From contig JAZLCO010000082.1 in the NCBI GenBank assembly GCA_045614225.1, positions 1-29,159 on the forward strand: DNA of 29,159 nt, read 5' to 3'. This document shows, one piece after another, positions 23,871 to 29,159 of the stretch (position 1 is the stretch's first letter; every line of letters starts with the position of its first letter). The notes under the pieces were generated by a model that saw nothing but the letters and a program-made list of their open reading frames with translations, was not told where the DNA came from and ran no database searches. A program made the translations under genes and the position numbers. Origin of the DNA: UBA9715 sp045614225 (GTDB taxonomy: Bacteria; Actinomycetota; Coriobacteriia; Coriobacteriales; Eggerthellaceae).

Positions 23871-24869
23871 CTATATCGATAGGGAGGCTTTATCGGGTTC
23901 GGCTTTTCGACCTATGAGAACGCGCGGTCGGTCTGCAAGGTCATGAATGATGCGGACATCAGTAAAACCTGCTTGAAGCGCCTCATGACAAGCGGTTTCA
24001 AGGCATGTTTCATGAAGTTCGAAAGCAAAGGCTCCACCAGGACGAAGCGCAACATTGCACCATGAGATCAAGCGGCGGAAGATGTCGAGCCCATCAGCAC
24101 CACCGTCGAGTGCCAGAGCTGGCTCGAAGTTGGCAACCTCGTTCGGGATCTCGGATAAGACGTCTGTCGGAACATAAGGCGGGTTCGAGACAACAAGATC
24201 GAAAGACCCCAAAAGGGATTCATCAATGCCGGTGCCCAAATCGCATTCGATTACGGAAACGTGTTCGTCCAAGCCCAGAAGCTTAACGTTCTCGCGAGCA
24301 AGTGCGGTTGCGACGGGGGAGATGTCGGTCGCGATAACGTGCGTGTTGGGATGTTCGTAAGCAATCGAAGATGCGATGCAAGACGTACCTGTGCAGATGT
24401 CTGCTACAAGTAATTCTCGTTGTGGTTCATCCACGGCGTTGGTTGCAAATTGGCTCTCAGGATTCTGATCGTCTTGAAGCATTTTGAGAATCTGCGCATC
24501 GTAAGCGTCTTGAGGCTTTTCTGGCGCGGGAAGCAATGAAAGAGCTTCGCTCACAAGAACCTCTGTCTCTGGACGCGGTATGAGCACGCCAGGAGCAACT
24601 TTCACTTCGATATGCCGAAACGAGGCTTTTCCTGAAATATACTGAAGCGGTTCTCCGGCTCCGCGCCTACGGGTGTACTCACGCAGCGTCTCGCGCTCAG
24701 CGAGCGTCAACGGACGTTCAAGATCGAGAAACAATTGCATGCGCGAGCAATCGAGCGCATCGGCGACAAGCCATTGCGCTGAATATCGGGGGTTCTCGTC
24801 ACCATGTTTGTCGAGATACCCCTCGATCCAATCGAGTATTCGCTTGACGCTCCAGATATCGTCAGACAT
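23871..24869 (-). CDS. prmC: Peptide chain release factor N5-glutamine methyltransferase
   Basis: 332 residues. This SAM-dependent enzyme methylates the glutamine of the GGQ motif in release factors. The N-terminal helical domain ends in GEPLQYISGKASF. The linker VLIPRPETEVLV and catalytic NPPY (229-232) are intact. Between RPETE and motif I there is an insertion of roughly 35 residues (~115-152), and motif I itself is DICTGTSC rather than the usual DLGTGSG. The start codon shares its A with the prfA stop (TAATG at 24867-24871), so translation is coupled to its own substrate's gene. Identification is firm from NPPY, PRPETE and gene order. Confidence 0.95.
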   Translation of the reverse strand: MSDDIWSVKRILDWIEGYLDKHGDENPRYSAQWLVADALDCSRMQLFLDLERPLTLAERETLREYTRRRGAGEPLQYISGKASFRHIEVKVAPGVLIPRPETEVLVSEALSLLPAPEKPQDAYDAQILKMLQDDQNPESQFATNAVDEPQRELLVADICTGTSCIASSIAYEHPNTHVIATDISPVATALARENVKLLGLDEHVSVIECDLGTGIDESLLGSFDLVVSNPPYVPTDVLSEIPNEVANFEPALALDGGADGLDIFRRLISWCNVALRPGGAFAFELHETCLETACHEALQAGFTDVRIIHDLADRPRVLIGRKAEPDKASLSI

Positions 24870-25951
24870 TAAACAGCCTGCTCGAGTTTCTTCGCACGCT
24901 CAGCTGCCTGCAGGGCGGTGATGAGCTCGGAAAGCCCAGCTCCACCGCTTCCAAGCAAAACGCCGTTGTAGGTTCCGTTGTAGCCGATGCGATGGTCGGT
25001 CACGCGGTCTTGCGGGCCGTTGTAGGTGCGAATCTTCTCGGAACGGTCGCCCGTGCCTACTTGAGCGCGGCGTTCGGCTCCTTCGGCCTCGCGCTGCTCG
25101 GCGAGCATCTTCTCGTAAAGACGTGCACGCAAAACGGCCATGGCAGCAATCTTGTTCTGCAACTGCGACTTTTGATCCTGCGACTGCACGACCAAGCCGG
25201 TGGGGAGGTGCGTGATGCGAACCGCAGAGTCCGTCGTGTTGACGCACTGGCCGCCTGGACCGCCAGCGCGATAAACGTCGATACGCAGGTCTTCGTTCTT
25301 GATTTCGACCTCAACTTCATCCGCTTCAGGCAACACGGCAACTGTGGCGGTGGAAGTGTGGATGCGGCCCTGCGATTCGGTCTTGGGAACGCGCTGCACG
25401 CGATGAACGCCTGATTCGAACTTCATGAACGAATAGACCTTGTCGCCCTTGACCTTGAACTGGATCTCGCTGTATCCGCCTGCCTCAGACGGCATGACGT
25501 CAAGCAGCTCGATCTTCCACTTCTTCTCGCTTGCGAAGCGCTCGTACATCTTGAAAAGGTCACCAGCGAAGATCTTCGCCTCGTCGCCGCCAGCACCGCC
25601 GCGGATCTCGACGATAATGTCTTTCTCGTCGGCAGGATCAACGGGAATGAGCATGAATTTGATTTCTTCCTCGATGCCGGGGAGTTCGGACTCGATGCGT
25701 GCAATTTCCTCTTGAGCAAATTCCTTCATTTCAGGGTCGCCGAGCATTTCCTTGGCCTCGGCTAGGTCGTCTTCGGCTTGCACAAAAGCGCGTGCCTGTT
25801 TTACGAGCGGCCCCTGGTTTGCATACTCCTTGGCGAGGCGGTTGTATTCCTTCTGATTCGCCAAGACGTCGGGATTGCCCATCTTCTGCTGAAGCTCGTC
25901 ATAGGCTTCGATAATCTTGACAAGCTTGTCTCTCATACTGGTTTCTGCCAT
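24869..25951 (-). CDS. prfA: Peptide chain release factor 1
   Basis: A 360-residue RF1 that terminates translation at UAA and UAG. The stop-codon-reading PxT loop is Pro-Lys-Thr (189-191) in RVPKTESQGRIHTS. The hydrolysis motif GGQ is at 233-235 in RAGGPGGQCVNTT. There is no SPF motif, which excludes RF2. The start at 25951 (MAETSMRDKL) has AAAGGAA upstream on the minus strand; ATG 25984 lacks such a site. First gene of prfA-prmC-NTPase. Upstream, two adjacent palindromes (26003-26026) lie in its leader. Confidence 0.97.
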   Translation of the reverse strand: MAETSMRDKLVKIIEAYDELQQKMGNPDVLANQKEYNRLAKEYANQGPLVKQARAFVQAEDDLAEAKEMLGDPEMKEFAQEEIARIESELPGIEEEIKFMLIPVDPADEKDIIVEIRGGAGGDEAKIFAGDLFKMYERFASEKKWKIELLDVMPSEAGGYSEIQFKVKGDKVYSFMKFESGVHRVQRVPKTESQGRIHTSTATVAVLPEADEVEVEIKNEDLRIDVYRAGGPGGQCVNTTDSAVRITHLPTGLVVQSQDQKSQLQNKIAAMAVLRARLYEKMLAEQREAEGAERRAQVGTGDRSEKIRTYNGPQDRVTDHRIGYNGTYNGVLLGSGGAGLSELITALQAAERAKKLEQAV

Positions 25952-26002
25952 GGGAAGTTCCTTTACATGATTGCGGCCGCACATCGGCCATGGATGACTG
26001 GA

Positions 26003-26026
26003 AAACGCGTTTAAGCCGCGCGGCTT
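26003..26026. promoter_or_regulatory. Adjacent perfect palindromes in the prfA leader
   Basis: AAACGCGTTT (26003-26012) is immediately followed by AAGCCGCGCGGCTT (26013-26026), each fully self-complementary. They lie 52-75 bases upstream of the prfA start in the 275-base gap shared with the divergent FTR-like gene. The remaining gap sequence shows no gene. Confidence 0.4.
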
Positions 26027-26130
26027 GATGCCGTGCAGAGAATTTGAGCTTACGCTAATAATTTCCAGGAATGATTCGCATGAAAACGGATTTTAGCAGA
26101 TTAAAGCGTGTTGTGAGCCGTCTCCGCAGC

Positions 26131-26192
26131 TTGTGCACCGTTCGGTGACAAATCAATCTTTTGCTTGAGAAATAATCAACGTTTGCTGTAAT
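26131..26192 (+). promoter_or_regulatory. Promoter and imperfect palindrome before the FTR-like gene
   Basis: TTGAGA (26165-26170), 16 bases, then TGTAAT (26187-26192) with an extended TGC in front. Just upstream lies TTGT-g-CACCG-TT-CGGTG-ACAA (26131-26151), a near-perfect palindrome with one extra base, placed where an activator or repressor could bind. Confidence 0.55.
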
Positions 26193-26226
26193 CTCGTAGA
26201 CGATAATAAAGTGAGAGGAACATGAC

Positions 26227-26430
26227 ATGAAGATCTCGTACAATCCCGATCAGGAAATCGTTGCTGCCGTAAAAGAGGGCCTTGAGCGCACAGGTGGATA
26301 TTGCCCGTGCAGGCGCGATAGAACTGAAGACACGAAATGCATGTGCAAGGAATTCCGCGAGCAAATCAAGGACCCCGAGTTCGAGGGCTTCTGCCACTGC
26401 CTGCTTTACTACAAATCACTCGAAGATTAG
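26227..26430 (+). CDS. Ferredoxin:thioredoxin reductase catalytic subunit-like protein
   Basis: A 67-residue small protein with three CxC pairs: YCPC (Cys26, Cys28), KCMCKEF (Cys38, Cys40) and GFCHC (Cys56, Cys58). This is the pattern of the catalytic chain of ferredoxin:thioredoxin reductase, in which four cysteines bind a [4Fe-4S] cluster and two form the redox-active disulfide. Such stand-alone proteins in anaerobes are thought to pass electrons from ferredoxin to thioredoxin-like partners. The protein is shorter than plant FTR-beta and no variable (alpha) subunit is nearby. The start is ATG 26227 with GAGAGGAA just upstream. It is monocistronic behind an extended -10 promoter. Electron donor and target are unproven. 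Confidence 0.85.
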   Translation: MKISYNPDQEIVAAVKEGLERTGGYCPCRRDRTEDTKCMCKEFREQIKDPEFEGFCHCLLYYKSLED

Positions 26431-26504
26431 CCTTTACAGCCTAATATCGTTTGGCTTGGAAGGTCGACTGATCGCACTAACACCTCGAGTCGCGGCGTAT
26501 GTTG

Positions 26505-26529
26505 TATCATGTCCATTAATTGGAACATG
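26505..26529 (+). promoter_or_regulatory. Possible purine nucleoside phosphorylase promoter with overlapping dyad
   Basis: TATCAT (26505-26510) is a candidate -10. It overlaps CATGTCCA-TTAA-TTGG-AACATG (26508-26529), an inverted repeat with one bulged base. No clear -35. Confidence 0.35.
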
Positions 26530-26544
26530 AAATAAGGAGCTGCA

Positions 26545-27366
26545 ATGACACTGAAGGAATCAATCTGCGAAGCTGCTGAGGCTCTCAATTTGCGTCTCGA
26601 AGGGCGGAAACCCGAGATCGGCATCATCCTCGGTTCGGGCCTTGGCCCTCTGGCTGAACAAGTTGAAGATGCAGTCTACATTCCTTTTGGCGAAATCCCG
26701 CACATGAAGCGTTCGACGGCAACGAGCCATGTTGGGCGATTCGTATGTGGCAACTTGGCAGGGAAGTGCGTCGTGGTGATGCAGGGGCGCATTCATGGCT
26801 ATGAGGGGTACACGCCTCAGGAGGTTGCATTTCCCGTTTGGGTCATGCATGCAATTGGCGTGCAAACGCTTGTTACGACGAACGCCGCCGGCGCTATCAA
26901 CGAGAGATTCAATGTTGGTGATTTCTGCATCATGAACGATCACATCAACTTCACGGGTCGCAACCCTGTTGTGGGCACCGACCCAGATGAGATCGCGTTC
27001 AGATTCTTCTCGATGAAAGATGCGTATGATCCAGATCTTCGCGAACTTGCATTGCAGATCGCGAAACGCGAAGAAATAACGGTTCATGAAGGCGTTTACC
27101 TTGGATTGCTTGGCCCAAGCTTTGAGACGCCTGCAGAAATCAGGGCATTCAGGGCTTGGGGTGCTGATACCGTTGCGATGAGCGTCTGCGAAGAAGTGAT
27201 TGCGGCAAGGCATGTCGGCATGAGGGTGTTCGGGATGTCCCTGTGCTCCAACATGGCCTGCGGTATCGAGGGCGCATCGCCGTCAGACGAGGAGGTTTTC
27301 GAGGTTGCGATGAGGCGTGTGCCTGATTTCTGCCGGTTGATAATCGAACTCGTGCGTGAGATGTAG
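26545..27366 (+). CDS. punA: Purine-nucleoside phosphorylase (trimeric type)
   Basis: A 273-residue enzyme of the PNP/MTAP family that splits inosine and guanosine nucleosides with phosphate. Phosphate-loop ILGSGLGPLA lies near residues 28-37. TTNAAGAIN, the ribose/base region LGPSFETPAEIRAFRAWGAD and the base-binding Asn in SLCSNMACGIEG follow. The usual MSTVPEVI segment reads MSVCEEVI here, keeping the phosphate-binding Ser but changing three neighbouring residues. The start ATG 26545 has AAGGAG about six bases upstream. It stands alone between the FTR-like gene and murA. Family is certain; exact nucleoside preference is not. Confidence 0.92.
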   Translation: MTLKESICEAAEALNLRLEGRKPEIGIILGSGLGPLAEQVEDAVYIPFGEIPHMKRSTATSHVGRFVCGNLAGKCVVVMQGRIHGYEGYTPQEVAFPVWVMHAIGVQTLVTTNAAGAINERFNVGDFCIMNDHINFTGRNPVVGTDPDEIAFRFFSMKDAYDPDLRELALQIAKREEITVHEGVYLGLLGPSFETPAEIRAFRAWGADTVAMSVCEEVIAARHVGMRVFGMSLCSNMACGIEGASPSDEEVFEVAMRRVPDFCRLIIELVREM

Positions 27367-27473
27367 GTTCTTCTTCGAGCGGAAATCATAGTATCAGGCC
27401 CGCTTTCAACGAACCCTTTCATCGTTTTGCGCAATTAATCAGATGTAGTAATCGAGTTGATGAAACGCGTGCC

Positions 27474-27501
27474 TTTTCACGTTCAATTGACTCGCTATAA
27501 T
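27474..27501 (+). promoter_or_regulatory. murA promoter
   Basis: TTTTCA (27474-27479), 16 bases, then consensus TATAAT (27496-27501), 38 bases before the murA start. The preceding 100 bases after the phosphorylase gene hold only a weak 5-bp hairpin and no gene. Confidence 0.6.
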
Positions 27502-27538
27502 TGTCTCGTCATGCAAACGAACAACAAGGGTGAAACGC

Positions 27539-28828
27539 ATGTCAAAAGAGATCATCGTCGTTCAAGGGAACGGCATATTATCTGGTGAAGTATCTATTTC
27601 AGGGGCAAAGAATTCTGCCCTGAAGCTCATGGCTGCAACGATTCTTGCACGTGGCGAATGCGTCATTCGCAACGTGCCGCTCATCTCTGACATCGAAGTG
27701 ATGACCGAGGTGCTCACTTGCCTGGGCGCGACAGTCGGACGCAACGGGCATGTAGACAGGGACGAGCATGTCGTCTCAATCGACACCTCGACGGTCGAGT
27801 CGCGCGAAACGCCTTACGAACTCGTTTCGAAGATGCGTGCAAGCATTGCGGTGCTCGGTCCGCTCATCGGGCGGTTCGGCGAAGCATCAGTTGCCATGCC
27901 CGGTGGTTGTCAAATCGGAGCGCGTAAAATCGATATGCACCTCAAAGGTCTTGAAGCGCTTGGTGTCGAGTTCTCCGTCGATCATGGCTATCTGAAAGCA
28001 AAGACGCCAAACGGCTTGCATGGAAACCATGTTGTCCTTGATTTCCCAAGCGTCGGCGCAACTGAGAACCTGCTTATGGCTTCAGTTACGGCCGAAGGCA
28101 CGACGATCATCGAGAATGCTGCACGTGAGCCTGAAATCGTTGACCTGTGCAATATGCTCAACGAGATGGGTGCTCGAATTTCTGGGTCTGGTTCGATGGT
28201 CATCACCATCGAAGGTGTTGCGCTTGATGACTTGCATCCTTGCGACCATACGACAGTGGGCGATCGCATCGAAGCGGGCACGTTCCTCGTTGGGGGCGCC
28301 CTCACCGGTGGACCGCTCACAGTTAACGGGATCGATCCGTCTTTCTTGCGCATGGCGATTGTGAAACTCAGGGACATGGGTTGCACGGTTTCCGAAAGCG
28401 AGAATTCGATCACGGTTTCGCGCGACAAGCCTCTGAGTCCTGTGGACATCCAAACGTTGCCTCATCCAGGTTTCCCAACCGATCTCCAGGCTCAGTTCAT
28501 GTTGCTGGCTGCTTGCGCTGAGGGAACATCGGTCATCACCGAGAACGTCTTCGAGAACCGTTTCATGTTCGCTTCCGAAATAGCTCGCATGGGTGCCGAT
28601 ATCGTCATAGACGACCATCATTCGCTCGTGCGGGGCGTCAAGCAACTTCAAGGCGCACCTGTCGAGTCAACTGACCTACGAGCGGGAGCGGCGCTTGTGC
28701 TCGCTGGAATCGTGGCTGAAGGCGAGACGAAGGTCTACAAGATCGGTCACATCGACCGTGGTTACGAGGATTACGTCGGAAAGCTCCAATCTCTTGGTGC
28801 TGATGTCAAGCGTGTGAAACAAGGGTAG
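27539..28828 (+). CDS. murA: UDP-N-acetylglucosamine 1-carboxyvinyltransferase
   Basis: A 429-residue enzyme that transfers enolpyruvate from PEP to UDP-GlcNAc, the first committed step of peptidoglycan synthesis. N-terminal SGAKNSALKLMAA contains the substrate-binding Lys24 and Asn25. The active-site loop is MPGGCQIGARKID, with catalytic Cys124 present, so the enzyme should be of the fosfomycin-sensitive type. The residue after GAR is Lys where most MurA proteins have Pro. The start is ATG 27539 with AAGGG at 27526-27530; GTG 27530 overlaps that site. The next gene begins eight bases after the stop and is probably co-transcribed. Confidence 0.96.
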   Translation: MSKEIIVVQGNGILSGEVSISGAKNSALKLMAATILARGECVIRNVPLISDIEVMTEVLTCLGATVGRNGHVDRDEHVVSIDTSTVESRETPYELVSKMRASIAVLGPLIGRFGEASVAMPGGCQIGARKIDMHLKGLEALGVEFSVDHGYLKAKTPNGLHGNHVVLDFPSVGATENLLMASVTAEGTTIIENAAREPEIVDLCNMLNEMGARISGSGSMVITIEGVALDDLHPCDHTTVGDRIEAGTFLVGGALTGGPLTVNGIDPSFLRMAIVKLRDMGCTVSESENSITVSRDKPLSPVDIQTLPHPGFPTDLQAQFMLLAACAEGTSVITENVFENRFMFASEIARMGADIVIDDHHSLVRGVKQLQGAPVESTDLRAGAALVLAGIVAEGETKVYKIGHIDRGYEDYVGKLQSLGADVKRVKQG

Positions 28829-28836
28829 AAATCCCG

Positions 28837-29159
28837 ATGGTAATCCGCAGGAAAAAGGGTTTCACGGCCAAGCAATCCAAACGCACATCACGCAAGATGA
28901 GCGATTCAACGTATGGCACTCATGTTGACCGTGGGTCCCATGCTCGAGGACGCGTGCAAAATGCGAGCTCGGTTTCGTTCTCGAATTCACGTGCTGCAAA
29001 TCGTGCGTCGCGGGGGGTCGTGGACACCATTACCCCAAACACTTCGTCGGGCGAGAGCCAGGCTGCGTATCGTCAGCGTACGCGTCAGACTCGCTACATC
29101 GAAGATGTGCAGCGCAAAGCAAAGCGCCGCAGAGTGCTCACGTTCGTCATTGCTGCGTT
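28837..29159 (+). CDS. N-terminus of an unidentified basic membrane protein (3' truncated by window edge)
   Basis: The frame from ATG 28837 (MVIRRKKGFTAKQSKRTSRKMSD) stays open to the window end, 107 codons. The visible part is a hydrophilic, Arg/Lys/Ser-rich tail with no recognisable fold. It ends RKAKRRRVLTFVIAA, which looks like the start of a signal anchor or transmembrane helix. AAGGG and TAG of the murA end lie close upstream, so it is probably translated with murA. Envelope-assembly proteins with a basic cytoplasmic tail and one membrane helix (for example LytR-CpsA-Psr proteins) would fit, but nothing in the visible part proves this. Confidence 0.7.
   Translation, partial: MVIRRKKGFTAKQSKRTSRKMSDSTYGTHVDRGSHARGRVQNASSVSFSNSRAANRASRGVVDTITPNTSSGESQAAYRQRTRQTRYIEDVQRKAKRRRVLTFVIAA

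Overview
The window looks like chromosomal core DNA of a moderately GC-rich Gram-positive actinobacterium. It is most likely a gut or oral member of the Coriobacteriia, perhaps Eggerthellaceae. This rests on protein flavour (long Ser/Ala linker in a lipoprotein, HXXEE-free PNP and ThrS/ValS sequence style, clpP-clpX behind tig) and on gene mix, and is inference, not a database result. There is no phage, transposase, CRISPR array or rRNA. Nearly every gene is a housekeeping or membrane gene, and the genes are separated by recognisable rho-independent terminators.

Layout. 1-405: 3' end of argS, converging on sstT (481-1740, minus) with a shared bidirectional terminator. 1928-8978: a probable signalling and membrane cluster, made of a large membrane protein that carries both a SpoIIE/PP2C phosphatase and an RsbW-type kinase domain, a small STAS (RsbV-type) antagonist, and three consecutive paralogous multipass proteins of the CmpB-like 'type IV ABC transporter' family (PF06541-like). 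9017-9092: two tandem palindromic repeats. 9150-9234: tRNA-Leu(TAG). 9371-12974: protein quality-control block tig, clpP, clpX. 13074-15749 (minus): valS, preceded by a striking 103-bp inverted-repeat element. 16007-17472: a D-2-hydroxyacid dehydrogenase and a membrane-anchored zinc-ribbon protein. 17619-19920: thrS and trxA. 20141-23191: a three-gene Fec-type ABC importer (binding lipoprotein, permease, ATPase) behind two abutting dyads. 23212-25951 (minus): prfA, prmC and a THEP1-like NTPase. 26227-28828: a ferredoxin:thioredoxin-reductase-type small protein, purine nucleoside phosphorylase and murA. 28837-end: the start of an unidentified basic membrane protein.

How the parts work together. 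Translation is heavily represented (argS, valS, thrS, tRNA-Leu, prfA with its own methylase prmC), as is protein folding and turnover (tig, clpP, clpX). Thiol redox appears twice (trxA and the FTR-like protein), which suggests ferredoxin-driven reduction of thioredoxin in an anaerobe. The most unusual neighbourhood is 1928-8978: a phosphatase-kinase fusion, its likely STAS partner and three membrane paralogues, with a dyad element in front of the last one. The most unusual non-coding elements are the 15794-15896 hairpin, the dyads at 20045-20109 and the nested dyad at 7862-7901.
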